Below, in pieces: positions 29,401 to 38,333 of a DNA stretch of 64,000 nucleotides; position 1 is the first letter of the stretch, and each line of letters opens with the position of its first letter. The notes beneath the pieces are model-generated. The model saw only the letters and a program-made list of their open reading frames with translations, did not search any database and had not been told where the DNA came from. The position numbers and the translations under genes are program-made. Source of the DNA: CAYRNY01 sp964425755 (GTDB lineage: Bacteria; Chloroflexota; Anaerolineae; Aggregatilineales; Aggregatilineaceae); the NCBI GenBank assembly GCA_964425755.1, contig CAYRNY010000017.1:62001-126000 (forward strand). The letters are read 5' to 3'.

Positions 29401-30936
29401 ATGGACGGAGTTGATCGCCATAGCGGCGCGGATGCCGAACTGGCGGCGCTGCGCCAGCGCGTGCGGAACCTGGAGCAGGCGCTACACGAACACCGGGCCC
29501 TGGCGCGCGCATTGATGGCTGCGCCGGGGGATGTGGCGCTGATCACCGATCCCGACGGCGTGTTGCTGGACTGTAACGTTGCGGCGGCGCGGCAACTGGG
29601 GGACGCGCGTGCCGACCTGGTCGGGCGCTCCATCTGGGAGCGCCTGCCGCCGGTGGTGGCTGAACGGCGCCAGCAGCAAATGCACGAGGCCGTGCGCACG
29701 GGCCGACCGGTGCACTTTGAAGACCCGGATGGCGGGTCGTGGTTTGACACCTTCATATACCCCGTGCCGGACGAGTCCGGCAGCGTGGTGCGGGTCGTGA
29801 TCCTGGCGCGGGACATCACCGAGCGCAAGCAGAACGAGCACCGGCTGCGCGCCAGCGAAGAGCGCAACCGCAAGATGCTAGACGCGATCCCGGACCTGAT
29901 CTTGGACATGTCCGGCGATGGTGTCTACCTGGATATCAAGGAATCCGATCAAGTGCCGCTGTCGCACCCGCGCAGCGAGCTGATCGGGCGCAACGTGCGC
30001 GATGTGCTGCCGCCCGCTGCCGTCGAAGAGGCGCTGGAGCGATTGCGCTCGGCGCTGGAAACCGGTACGGTCCAGACGCGCGAATATGTCCTGCCGATCA
30101 ATGGCGTGGATCACGAATTTGAGGTGCGGTCGGTCCCGCTGGGGCCGGACGAGGTCTTTTCGATCGTGCGCGATATCACCGAGCGCCGGCGAGCCGAACA
30201 GCGCACGTTGGAACTGGCATTGGAGCGCGAGCGGGTACAGGTGCTCACCAGCTTCATTTCCGACGCGTCGCACGAGTTCCGCACGCCGCTGTCGATCATC
30301 GGGCTGAAAGCCTACCTGCTGCATAATGACATCTACTCTCGCAAGCGCGATGCATACCTGGCCGACATCACCCACCAGATCGAGTTGCTGACCGAGTTGC
30401 TCGATTCGCTGCTGGTGATGACACGCCTTGACAGCCACGAACCGTTCGCGATCAGGCCGGTTGACGTGGGGCTGCTGGTGCGCGGGCTGCTGGAGCCTGT
30501 GGGTGACAGTGCGCGCGAGGCCGGGCTTACACTCACGACGCATTACGCGGACCAACTGCCGCTGGTACAAGGGGATGGACCGCGCTTGCAGCAGGCGCTC
30601 ACCCACATTCTGCACAACGCCGTGCGCTACACGCCCGCCGGGGGCGCGATCATGGTGCGGGTCGCGCCGGTCCCTGGGCGTGACGGGCACATCGCCGTCA
30701 CGGTGAGCGACACCGGCAGCGGCATCGAGGCGCACCAACTGCCGCATATCTTCGACCGCTTCTTTCGGGGCGATATGGCACGCTCGACGCGCGGGTTCGG
30801 GCTGGGGCTGTCCATCGCCAGGGCGATCATCGAGCGGCACGGCGGGTGCATCGAGGTGCAGAGCACGGTCGGCCAGGGCAGCACGTTTTGCGTGATGCTG
30901 CCGGTCAACGGGCCGGCGGCACAACGCGTGCTATAA
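29401..30936 (+). CDS. PAS-domain sensor histidine kinase
   Basis: The 511-residue cytoplasmic kinase has a short coiled coil (about residues 10-35) and two PAS domains (about 38-150 and 160-270), each ending in a DITER segment. A HisKA helix follows with SDASHEFRTPLS (His about residue 297), then a HATPase with HILHNAVRYTPAGG, DTGSGIE and GFGLGLSIA. No membrane helix is visible, so it senses a cytoplasmic signal through PAS. I placed the start at the ATG 29401; an upstream start at 29311 would add a poorly conserved leader. No response regulator is adjacent. Confidence 0.9.
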   Translation: MDGVDRHSGADAELAALRQRVRNLEQALHEHRALARALMAAPGDVALITDPDGVLLDCNVAAARQLGDARADLVGRSIWERLPPVVAERRQQQMHEAVRTGRPVHFEDPDGGSWFDTFIYPVPDESGSVVRVVILARDITERKQNEHRLRASEERNRKMLDAIPDLILDMSGDGVYLDIKESDQVPLSHPRSELIGRNVRDVLPPAAVEEALERLRSALETGTVQTREYVLPINGVDHEFEVRSVPLGPDEVFSIVRDITERRRAEQRTLELALERERVQVLTSFISDASHEFRTPLSIIGLKAYLLHNDIYSRKRDAYLADITHQIELLTELLDSLLVMTRLDSHEPFAIRPVDVGLLVRGLLEPVGDSAREAGLTLTTHYADQLPLVQGDGPRLQQALTHILHNAVRYTPAGGAIMVRVAPVPGRDGHIAVTVSDTGSGIEAHQLPHIFDRFFRGDMARSTRGFGLGLSIARAIIERHGGCIEVQSTVGQGSTFCVMLPVNGPAAQRVL

Positions 30937-31076
30937 AACCGGTGTGTTTGTGGGATGTTTGCGCGTGCCTGGTACGCCGCTGGCACGCGGGGCGGGTTGC
31001 TTGTGCTGGCTGCGCACTGGTGGTAAACTGCGAAGCAGATACGCAGGGAGCACCAGCCCCCCAGGAGAGAAGATTT

Positions 31077-32636
31077 ATGCGGACTCATGGTCGTCTCGCG
31101 GTGTGGATCGCGGTGATTGCGCTGTTGGCGCTCGGGTTGACCGGCTGTTTCCGGTCGGTGGGCGAGGACCTGGAACCGACGCCGAGATCCGGACTGGCCC
31201 CCCAGGATATACAGCCCGGCGGCACCGCGACTCCCCAAACCGGGCCGGCAGGCGATGCTACAGCCGAGGATATGGTTCCCACCGCGGAACAGATGACGCA
31301 GCCGCCATCACCGATTGGCGTGCCTAGCCTGACCCCGTTCCCGACCATTGCGCCACAGACGCGGACCCCGCTGCCCACAGCGGAAGACGGTCAGGGCGGC
31401 CCGCTGGTCGCGCCACCGACGGCCACGCCGACACAGCAACCTCAGCCAACCAATACACCGCAGCCGACGAACACGCCGCAACCGACAAGCACGCCACAAC
31501 CGACCTACACGCCGCAACCGACGAATACACCACGACCGACTAATACCGCGATCCCGACCGCGATCGGGCCGACGCGCACCTTTACGCCGGTCCCGTTTGC
31601 GACCTTCCCGCCCAGCCCGACCTACACGCCGTATGCAGCGGCGGCATTTTCGGGCGTGCAGAGCGTCGCGCCGCTGCCGCAGCCTACGGCCACGCAGGTG
31701 TTCGTCGTGCCGACCGCCAGCCCCACGCCCGCCGAGGCGGTTCCGCTGGCGGAACGCCCGCCGGACGCGGTCGATGCGACGCCGTTTGGGGGTGAGCCGG
31801 CAGCCACGCCGGTGCCGCCGGACGGCCCGCAGGGTGGCGGGACGCCGCCGCTGACCGAGGACATGGCGGGGGCGACCGAGGTGGCGATGGTACAGTCCAC
31901 GCCGTTGAGTGCCGGCCAGATGACCGCGACGATGATCGTTTATGAGGCGACCGCGACATCCGCCGCGCTGACGGGCACGCCGCTGCCAACGCTAACCCCG
32001 CCGGGGGCGGTGGACGGGCAGGGTGGGCCGCTCGAGACAGAACCGGTCCAGCCGTTCGCTGCAGGGCAGTTCCCGCCTAACGCGACGGTGATCACGGCGA
32101 CTCCGTACGGGCAGGGCGGCATCTGTGACCAGCACCTGATCCAGTTGGGCGAGACGCTGTCCAGCATCGCGCGGCAGTACGGCGTCACGGCGGAGCAGAT
32201 TCAGCAAGCGAACCCCGGGGATATCCCGACGGTGGACGACATCCGGGCCGGGGTGACGATCGATATTCCGTGCCCCACGCCGATCACGCCGACGCCCCAG
32301 CCGGTGCCGGTCGTGACAGGCTCACCGGACGGCCAGGGCGGGCCGATCACGTCCGGCTCAAGCGCGACCACGACGACCGCCCCGCGCGTGCACGTCGTCG
32401 TGCCGGGGGATACGCTGTTCAGCATCGCGCGGCAGTACGGCGTCGATGTGATGGCCCTGCTGCGGGCCAACGGTTTCACCACGCAGACGATGAACTACAT
32501 CGTCGAGGGGCAGGAGATCATCATCCCAGGGCAGACGGTGACCGTGACGCCCGCGCCACAACAGGCACAGCAGCAGGCGGAATTCACGCCGACGCTGACA
32601 CCGTATATTGTTATCGTGACGCCTGCGGGGCAATAG
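31077..32636 (+). CDS. Lipoprotein with Thr/Pro-rich linker and two C-terminal LysM modules
   Basis: The 519-residue protein has a lipoprotein signal (LALGLTGC, Cys about residue 22) and a long low-complexity Thr/Pro linker with repeated PTNTPQ units (about 110-160). Two LysM modules follow, near residues 350-398 (LIQLGETLSSIARQYG) and 437-482 (HVVVPGDTLFSIARQYG). It is thus membrane-anchored with a spacer that can reach through the wall to peptidoglycan. The ATG at 31077 follows AGGAGAGAAG. A terminator closes the gene. The linker is probably glycosylated, given the glycosyltransferase operon; that is speculation. Confidence 0.88.
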   Translation: MRTHGRLAVWIAVIALLALGLTGCFRSVGEDLEPTPRSGLAPQDIQPGGTATPQTGPAGDATAEDMVPTAEQMTQPPSPIGVPSLTPFPTIAPQTRTPLPTAEDGQGGPLVAPPTATPTQQPQPTNTPQPTNTPQPTSTPQPTYTPQPTNTPRPTNTAIPTAIGPTRTFTPVPFATFPPSPTYTPYAAAAFSGVQSVAPLPQPTATQVFVVPTASPTPAEAVPLAERPPDAVDATPFGGEPAATPVPPDGPQGGGTPPLTEDMAGATEVAMVQSTPLSAGQMTATMIVYEATATSAALTGTPLPTLTPPGAVDGQGGPLETEPVQPFAAGQFPPNATVITATPYGQGGICDQHLIQLGETLSSIARQYGVTAEQIQQANPGDIPTVDDIRAGVTIDIPCPTPITPTPQPVPVVTGSPDGQGGPITSGSSATTTTAPRVHVVVPGDTLFSIARQYGVDVMALLRANGFTTQTMNYIVEGQEIIIPGQTVTVTPAPQQAQQQAEFTPTLTPYIVIVTPAGQ

Positions 32637-32660
32637 CGACGCTTGCAGGGCGTCCGGCTG

Positions 32661-32698
32661 AGGAGCGGCTCGCGTAGGTGAGGCGCTCCTTGTTTTTT
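32661..32698 (+). terminator. Intrinsic terminator after the LysM lipoprotein
   Basis: AGGAGCG (32661-32667) and CGCTCCT (32684-32690) form a perfect 7-bp stem with a 16-base loop, followed by TGTTTTTT. Confidence 0.8.
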
Positions 32699-32768
32699 GG
32701 CGCGTGCGTGGGATACTATGGTCCACGTTTTGAACGCCCGCCGCCAGAGGCGGATCGAGGGAGCCAGC

Positions 32769-33311
32769 ATGAGAACCGACCTTGACGAAAAAATCCTTTC
32801 ATCCGAGCCGATCTACCAGGGCAAGCTGGTCGACCTGCACCGCGTGACCGTCGAGTTGCCGGACGGGTCGCAGGCGTGGCGCGAGGTGATCCGGCATCCC
32901 GGCGCGGTGGCGGTCGTCCCGTTGCTGGACGGCGACCGCGTGGTGCTGGTGCGGCAGTTCCGCACGGCAGCGCGCGCGGTCACGCTGGAGATTCCGGCGG
33001 GCACGCTCGAACCGGGCGAAGACCCGGCGCGCGCCGCGCAGCGCGAGTTGCAAGAGGAGATCGGCTACCGGCCCGGCGAACTGGAGCGCCTGGTCGGTGA
33101 ATACACCGCGCCGGGGTACACCGACGAACTGATCCACATCTACCTGGCGACCGGCCTCACGCCGTCACGGCTGGATGGCGACGTGGACGAGTTCATCGAC
33201 ACGCTGACGCTGCCGCTTGATGCGGCGCTGGATATGGTCGCGCGCGGCGAAATTACGGATGGCAAAACGTTGATCGGGCTGCTGTGGGTCGCGCGGCGGC
33301 TGGGGCGCTGA
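32769..33311 (+). CDS. NUDIX hydrolase, ADP-ribose pyrophosphatase type
   Basis: The 180-residue protein has a full Nudix box, GTLEPGEDPARAAQRELQEE then IGY. It also has the downstream Pro of the ADP-ribose group (EYTAPGYTDELIHIYLA, about 16 residues past the box) and the flanking VVLVRQFRTAARAVTLEIPA. Such enzymes split ADP-ribose into AMP and ribose-5-phosphate. The ATG at 32769 behind GAGGGAGCC is preferred to an upstream in-frame start that would overlap the terminator. Confidence 0.9.
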   Translation: MRTDLDEKILSSEPIYQGKLVDLHRVTVELPDGSQAWREVIRHPGAVAVVPLLDGDRVVLVRQFRTAARAVTLEIPAGTLEPGEDPARAAQRELQEEIGYRPGELERLVGEYTAPGYTDELIHIYLATGLTPSRLDGDVDEFIDTLTLPLDAALDMVARGEITDGKTLIGLLWVARRLGR

Positions 33312-33477
33312 GCGCGCGGCGGATGCGACGAATCGCGCGGATGCGCGTACATGATGGTAGGGGGACGCTGGCGCAGCGCACATTTTTCCCACTGAGCACA
33401 TCACACAGTGATCAGGCGCACCTGCAACCGGTGGTTTTGGCGCGGGCCGGGTGCTGTTGGGGCGCGGAGGATAAGGC

Positions 33478-35397
33478 ATGAACGGCGAATCACTGATCGG
33501 GCAAACGATAGGCAACTATCGCATCATCAGCCGCCTGGGGCGCGGCGGCATGGCGACCGTCTACCGCGCGCGGCAGGTGACGATGGGGCGCGACGTGGCG
33601 ATTAAAGTCATGCGCGCCGATCTCGCGGAGGACCCGCAGTACGAAGCGCGGTTCGAGCGCGAGGCGCAGGTGATCGCCAATTTACAGCATCCGCGCGTGC
33701 TGCCGGTGCATGAATTTGGGCACGAAGGCGACATCTTCTACCTGGTGATGCGCGTGATCGAAGGTGAGTCGCTGTACCAACGCCTGCTGCGCGGCAAGTT
33801 GTCACTCGACCGGGCAGCGCGCTACGTCAACCAGATCGCGGAGGCGCTCGACTACGCGCACAGCCAGGGCGTGATCCACCGCGATCTGAAGCCCAACAAC
33901 GTGCTGATCGACGATCTCGACAACGTGTACCTGATGGATTTCGGGCTGGCGAAGATGCTCGCCGCCACGCACAGCCTGACACAGACCGGCACCGTGATCG
34001 GCACGCCGCAGTACATGGCCCCGGAGCAGTGGCGCGGCGAGCCGGTCGACGCGCGCACGGACGTATATTCGCTCGGCGTGATCCTGTACGAGATGGTGGT
34101 CGGTCGCCCGCCGTTCGAGTCCGACACGCCGTTCACGCTGATGTACAAACACGTCAACGATCCGCCGCCGCCTCCGCGTGAGCGACTGCCGGATCTGCCG
34201 CAAGCGGTCGAGGCGGTGATCCTGCAGGCGCTGGCGAAAGACCCTGCCGAACGGTTCGCGTCGGCTGGGGCCCTGGCGCGTGCCCTGACCGCGAGTCTGC
34301 GTGTGGCGGACGTGCCCGGCGCGGCGGCGTTGGTCCCGCCGCCGGAAGTCAAGCTGCCCGACCCGGAAACGGCGCAGGAAGCGCCGCTGCACGGTGAGGG
34401 TAGCGTGCCGGTCGAGGCGCTTTCGCCCGAGGAGCAAGCGGACAGCCCCCCTGCCGGACTCCCTGATTCCGCTGCGGATGACGCCGCGTCTGTGCCTGAG
34501 CCGGATGTCGCGGCGCATGCTGGCGGGGAAGACGAGGCGGTCCCGCAGCCGGAGCACATCGCGCCGCCGCCCCCGCCGATCCCGGTCGCGCCGAAGGGCC
34601 GGACGCCACCCGGTGCCGGGTCCGGCGTGCCGGATGCACGGGGACGCAAGTCGCGCCAGGAGTGGGACGGGCCGCCGTCGCACCGCGATGAGCCGAAAAC
34701 CCCGGCCTCTGCCGTGCGCCGCGCGATCGACGTGGTCGATCACGGCCTGGAGTCGATGCTGGAAAAAGCGGCACTGGCCGCGCCGCCGCTGAGCGGTCCG
34801 GCCTCGCGCACCGACCTGAAACCGGCACGGGGCGTGCAGTACTCGCCGCAGGGCGTGCCGGCCAACGCGCCCGCGCAGCGCATGATGCAGGGGTTGCTGG
34901 TCCCCGGTGAGGAACTCATGGGGGTGCTGGACGTGCGCGGCACGGACCAGTGGGGCTTGTGGAAGACCGCGGTCGTCGGGGGGTTGTTCCTGAACATTCT
35001 CGGCGGCATCCTCAATGCGGGCCTGCTCAATATGCTTGGCTGGGTGGCGTGGGTCTTCCTGGCGGTGCAGATATTCCGCACGTGGCGCGGCGACATTGGG
35101 CGCTATTACCTCGGCTTCACCTCGGACCGCGTGATCGTGCTGCCGCGTGACGCGGAGAGCCAGCCGCTGTACGGCGACGCGTTCGCGGCGGGCTGGGCGT
35201 ACATCGACCGGCTGCGGCTGACCGACCGTTACGTGCTGCTGGACATGCCCGACGGTTCCGGCGAGACGATGAAATTCGGTGCGCTGCTGTTGGCGGAGGG
35301 CGAGGGTGGCCTGGGCGAGCAGCAGCGCTGGCTAACCTACAGCCCCATCGGCGGCCTGATCGCGGACAAGGGCTTCGACGCGGACGATATCGAATGA
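33478..35397 (+). CDS. Serine/threonine protein kinase with membrane-associated C-terminal domain
   Basis: The 639-residue protein starts with a Hanks-type kinase domain (about 12-275): glycine loop GRGGMATVY, VAIKVM with the ATP Lys, HRDLKPNN catalytic loop, DFGLAKML and GTPQYMAPEQW. A 190-residue disordered Pro/Glu/Ala-rich linker follows. The C-terminus (about 465-639) has a hydrophobic pair of segments (AVVGGLFLNILGGILNAGLL) and a PH-like stretch (YYLGFTSDRVIVLPRD). The FHA protein at 19082 is a plausible reader of its phosphorylation. It overlaps murI by 4 bases (ATGA), implying coupled translation. Confidence 0.93.
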   Translation: MNGESLIGQTIGNYRIISRLGRGGMATVYRARQVTMGRDVAIKVMRADLAEDPQYEARFEREAQVIANLQHPRVLPVHEFGHEGDIFYLVMRVIEGESLYQRLLRGKLSLDRAARYVNQIAEALDYAHSQGVIHRDLKPNNVLIDDLDNVYLMDFGLAKMLAATHSLTQTGTVIGTPQYMAPEQWRGEPVDARTDVYSLGVILYEMVVGRPPFESDTPFTLMYKHVNDPPPPPRERLPDLPQAVEAVILQALAKDPAERFASAGALARALTASLRVADVPGAAALVPPPEVKLPDPETAQEAPLHGEGSVPVEALSPEEQADSPPAGLPDSAADDAASVPEPDVAAHAGGEDEAVPQPEHIAPPPPPIPVAPKGRTPPGAGSGVPDARGRKSRQEWDGPPSHRDEPKTPASAVRRAIDVVDHGLESMLEKAALAAPPLSGPASRTDLKPARGVQYSPQGVPANAPAQRMMQGLLVPGEELMGVLDVRGTDQWGLWKTAVVGGLFLNILGGILNAGLLNMLGWVAWVFLAVQIFRTWRGDIGRYYLGFTSDRVIVLPRDAESQPLYGDAFAAGWAYIDRLRLTDRYVLLDMPDGSGETMKFGALLLAEGEGGLGEQQRWLTYSPIGGLIADKGFDADDIE

Positions 35398-36233
35398 GCG
35401 ATTCGCGCCCGGTGGGCATCCTGGACTCGGGCGTGGGCGGTCTTTCCGTGCTGCGCGAGGTGCGCCGCCAACTGCCCGGCGAGGACGTGATCTTCATCGC
35501 GGACCAGGCGCACGTCCCTTACGGCCCGCGTCCGATCGAAGACGTGCGCGCGTTCACCGTCGGCGTGACGCGCTTTTTGCTGGCGCGTGGCGTCAAGCTG
35601 GTGGTCGTGGCGTGCAACACGGCCAGCGCCGCCGCGCTCTATTCCCTGCGCGCGATGTTCCCGGCGGTCCCCTTCGTCGGCATGGAGCCTGCCGTCAAAC
35701 CGGCGGCGCGCGATACCCGGACCGGCGTGATCGGCGTGATCGCGACCGAGACCACGTTCCAGGGCCAGTTGTTCGCCAGCGTGGTCGGGCGGTTCGCGCA
35801 GGACGTGCGCGTCGAGACACAGGCGTGCCCGGAGTTCGTGCTGCTGGCGGAGCGCGGCGAGGTCGCTACACCCGCCGCCTACGCCGCGATCCGGCGCCGC
35901 CTGGCCCCGCTGCTGGACGCCGGGATCGACCAGCTCGTGTTGGGCTGCACGCATTTCCCGTTTCTGGCGGACGCGATCCGGTCTGTGATCGGCCCCGGCG
36001 TGACGTTGGTGGACCCGTCCCCGGCGGTGGCCCGGCAGGCGGGGCGGGTACTGCGCGCGCGCGAGGCGTCGAACGGGACCGGCGCGCCCGGCACGGTGAC
36101 GTATTACACGTCCGGCGACGTGGCCGCGTTCCGGCGCACGCTGGGAGCGCTGCTCGGCGCGGCGGTCGCAGCAGACGCCGACGTGCGCGCGGCCCGCTGG
36201 ACCGCGTCCGGCGAGCTGGTGGCGGGGACGTAA
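35394..36233 (+). CDS. murI: Glutamate racemase
   Basis: Glutamate racemase supplies D-glutamate for peptidoglycan. The 279-residue protein shows ILDSGVGGLSVLREV with the catalytic-site Asp/Ser, the PYGPR segment, VVACNTASAAAL with the first catalytic Cys and LGCTHFPFL with the second. The start codon lies within the stop of the kinase gene (ATGA), which suggests that cell-wall precursor synthesis is expressed together with that kinase. In the PG-binding context of this window that is a sensible pairing. The C-terminus is some 20 residues longer than in E. coli-type cores. Confidence 0.95.
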   Translation: MSDSRPVGILDSGVGGLSVLREVRRQLPGEDVIFIADQAHVPYGPRPIEDVRAFTVGVTRFLLARGVKLVVVACNTASAAALYSLRAMFPAVPFVGMEPAVKPAARDTRTGVIGVIATETTFQGQLFASVVGRFAQDVRVETQACPEFVLLAERGEVATPAAYAAIRRRLAPLLDAGIDQLVLGCTHFPFLADAIRSVIGPGVTLVDPSPAVARQAGRVLRAREASNGTGAPGTVTYYTSGDVAAFRRTLGALLGAAVAADADVRAARWTASGELVAGT

Positions 36234-36313
36234 CGCGGCGCGACATTTTGCCCCCCCTGCGCTGTGTGTTTCTGCTGTAGCAGCCCGGAATCGCGCGATC
36301 GGCAATCACGCCC

Positions 36314-36341
36314 TTGACCCCTCCTGAATATTCGATATACT
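36314..36341 (+). promoter_or_regulatory. Sigma-70 promoter of the ArsR-DUF2087 gene
   Basis: TTGACC (36314-36319) and TATACT (36336-36341) are 16 bases apart. The surrounding patch is A/T-rich and overlapped by the operator symmetry described next. Confidence 0.7.
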
Positions 36342-36383
36342 TCTAATTTAGATACACATCGAATTATCAATGTGTCGAATATT
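36327..36383. promoter_or_regulatory. ArsR-family operator region with nested inverted repeats
   Basis: AATATTCGA (36327-36335) and TCGAATATT (36375-36383) form the outer inverted repeat. ACACAT (36354-36359) and ATGTGT (36370-36375) form an inner one, as in 12-2-12 type ArsR/SmtB sites. The outer left arm abuts the -10 box, so binding would block the promoter. It ends 16 bases before the ATG. Confidence 0.65.
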
Positions 36384-36399
36384 GAGGGGAGGTGGCACG

Positions 36400-37071
36400 A
36401 TGCCACAAAGTGACACCACGCAGGGCAACGGCGCCGGATCGCGCTTCCGCGAGGCGGACCTGGCGGTGTTGTTGAAGTTCTTCAAGGCGCTGGCGGACGA
36501 GACGCGCTTGCAGATCATCGGCTTGCTGAGCGCGGGCGAATACCGCGTCAGCGACCTTGCTGCCGAGCTTGACCTCACGGAGCCGACTGTCTCGCACCAC
36601 ATCAGCAAACTGCGCGAGGTCGGGTTGCTGAACCTGCGCACCGAGGGCACGAACCGTCATTACCGGCTCAACAGCGAGACGTTCAGGCGACTGAACCGCT
36701 TTGTCACGGAGCTGGAAAGCGGCGAGTTCGAGCGGCAGCGCCGGGCGTACGAAGCGGCGAAACGCGAGATGGCCTGGATCGATGCGCTTGACCTGGACCT
36801 GGACGAGGCCGAGCGTAAAGTTCTGCGGGATTACTTTGTCGGGCGACGCCTGAAGCAAATCCCGACCAAGTACACCAAGCTGCTCGTGATCCTGCGCTAC
36901 CTGGCAAGCCTGTTTGAGCCGGGGCGCACGTATACCGAAGTGGAGGTAAACGCCATGCTGCGCCCGGTGCACGAAGACGTTGCCCGGCTGCGGCGCGAGC
37001 TGGTCGAGCAGGGTTTCCTGGCACGTGAAGGCGGTGGCGGGGCGTACTGGCGTGTGGAGGAGTCCGCGTGA
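36400..37071 (+). CDS. ArsR-family regulator fused to DUF2087
   Basis: The 223-residue protein has an ArsR winged helix (about 25-105) with FFKALADETRLQIIGLL and a recognition helix in LTEPTVSHHISKLREVG. A DUF2087 domain (about 140-220) follows with KVLRDYFVGRRLKQIPTKYT and EVEVNAMLRPVHEDVARLRR. There is no Cys metal motif in the HTH, so a metal sensor is unlikely. The ATG at 36400 follows GAGGGGAGGTGG. It stands alone behind its own operator, so autoregulation is likely. The effector is unknown. Confidence 0.9.
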   Translation: MPQSDTTQGNGAGSRFREADLAVLLKFFKALADETRLQIIGLLSAGEYRVSDLAAELDLTEPTVSHHISKLREVGLLNLRTEGTNRHYRLNSETFRRLNRFVTELESGEFERQRRAYEAAKREMAWIDALDLDLDEAERKVLRDYFVGRRLKQIPTKYTKLLVILRYLASLFEPGRTYTEVEVNAMLRPVHEDVARLRRELVEQGFLAREGGGGAYWRVEESA

Positions 37072-37101
37072 GGGTGCGCACTCAAGCGCCCCTGAAACAT
37101 G

Positions 37102-37135
37102 AGCCGCCGGGTGGGTGAACCGTCCGGCGGCTTTA
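37102..37135 (+). terminator. Hairpin terminator after the ArsR-DUF2087 gene
   Basis: AGCCGCCGG (37102-37110) and CCGGCGGCT (37124-37132) form a perfect 9-bp stem followed by only TTTA... (CTTTAG), so termination may be partial. It separates two convergent genes. Confidence 0.6.
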
Positions 37136-37140
37136 GCGTG

Positions 37141-37626
37141 TCATTCTCCGAGCTGGTAGAGTGCCCAGCGTGCGGTTTCCCCGACGTCGGGATCGTTTAC
37201 CAGGCGTTGGATCGGCGCGATAGCCCGCCGGTCCCCGATGCTCACCAGCGCGGCGATGATGCGACGCCTGACGTGTGGGGTGGCGTTGGGCAGCGCGTCG
37301 ATCAGCGCCTTCACGCCGCGTGGATCGCCGAAATGGCCGATCGCGTCGACGATCTTCACCAGCGTGAGATCGTCGCATCCGTCGCACTGCAACGCGTTGA
37401 GCGCCCGGATCAGGGGCGTGACGACGCGCGCGTCGCCGACATCGGCCAGCAGCGCAGCGGCGCGTCGCTGGACCTGTGGTTCGCCGGTCAGCAGCGCGTC
37501 GATCAGCGGCTCGATCGCCAGCACGCCGAGTTCGTGTAAGGTGATCTGGGCACGGCGACGAACCTCGTCGTCTTCTGCGCCCAGGTCTGCGATGAGTTCG
37601 TTGATCGGTACGTCATTAACAACCAT
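37141..37626 (-). CDS. Small HEAT-repeat protein
   Basis: The 161-residue protein consists almost entirely of four to five HEAT/PBS-lyase-type repeats, for example DARVVTPLIRAL, PRGVKALIDALPNATPHVRR and DRRAIAPIQRLVNDPDVGE. These form a helical solenoid for protein contacts. It starts 2 bases after the stop of the HAD gene, so translation is coupled to it. No catalytic residues are visible. A similar solenoid occurs in the TIR protein at 50488. Confidence 0.85.
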   Translation of the reverse strand: MVVNDVPINELIADLGAEDDEVRRRAQITLHELGVLAIEPLIDALLTGEPQVQRRAAALLADVGDARVVTPLIRALNALQCDGCDDLTLVKIVDAIGHFGDPRGVKALIDALPNATPHVRRRIIAALVSIGDRRAIAPIQRLVNDPDVGETARWALYQLGE

Positions 37627-37628
37627 GT

Positions 37629-38150
37629 TTACAAAATGCCTCCTGCACGGCGATCTAACGCTCGGATCGCCGCGTCTAATTCGTGTAATGCGTGGATGAC
37701 CGCATCAGCCCGGATCGGTACGCCGCGCGGGGGAGGGTCGCCCGCCGGGTTGTACCATACGGCGTTCAGGCTGGCGTGCTTGGCCCCTACGATATCGGTG
37801 CGGAAGTTATCCCCCACCATCACCGCGTGGTGTGGCACGCAGTCAAACACGGCTAGGGCTGCTTCGAAAAATGCCGGGTCCGGTTTGCTGACGTGCAGCT
37901 CGCGCGCCGTCAGTACGGCGCTGAAGTATCCGTCCAGCCCCACGCGTGCCAGCGCCGCGCGTACCCGCTGCGCACCGGACGCGGCGGCGTTGGTCGCCAG
38001 CGCCAGGTGGTAGTCGGGGTGCAGCGCGGCCAGCGCCTGCGCGATGCCGGGCATCGCTTCCACGTGCGGCCAGTCGGCCATCGGGCCGGCGTATTGGGGG
38101 AAATCCCGCATCACGGTATCGCCCCAGTCAAAGATCACGAGTTCAAGCAT
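37629..38150 (-). CDS. HAD-superfamily hydrolase
   Basis: The 173-residue protein opens with VIFDWGDTVMRD, the HAD motif I with the nucleophile Asp and the acid/base Asp replaced by the usual DxGDT variant. Motif II is ALATNAAASG and motif IV is VMVGDNFRTDIVGAKH. A small helical cap lies between them. It most resembles phosphoglycolate- or nucleotide-type phosphatases, but the substrate is unknown. It is the first gene of a two-gene unit with the HEAT protein. Confidence 0.88.
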   Translation of the reverse strand: MLELVIFDWGDTVMRDFPQYAGPMADWPHVEAMPGIAQALAALHPDYHLALATNAAASGAQRVRAALARVGLDGYFSAVLTARELHVSKPDPAFFEAALAVFDCVPHHAVMVGDNFRTDIVGAKHASLNAVWYNPAGDPPPRGVPIRADAVIHALHELDAAIRALDRRAGGIL

Positions 38151-38210
38151 TATCGTTTCACGACCATCTCAATGGTATTTCTGTACGCCGCGCAACCCAT
38201 AGGGGGTGCG

Positions 38211-38237
38211 CCGGGGGTGTAGCGCGTACACCCCCGG
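38211..38237. repeat. Perfect 10-bp inverted repeat
   Basis: CCGGGGGTGT (38211-38220) and ACACCCCCGG (38228-38237) flank a 7-base loop. Neither strand has a T-run, so it may be a factor-dependent stop for the aldo/keto reductase gene on the minus strand or a structural element ahead of the HAD gene. Confidence 0.55.
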
Positions 38238-38333
38238 TGTCTGGCGTCCTCTGTTGTTTCAGCCGCGTGCCGTATCAGGTGCAATCTCAGGCTGCGCGGC
38301 TGGTCTGCAATTTGTATTCTGGCGCAGTCTCGC

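Noticed and set aside
31440..31560. Short periodic ACGCCGCAACCGAC-like DNA repeats
   Set aside because: They encode the PTNTPQ linker of the LysM lipoprotein, and the periodicity is explained by codons.
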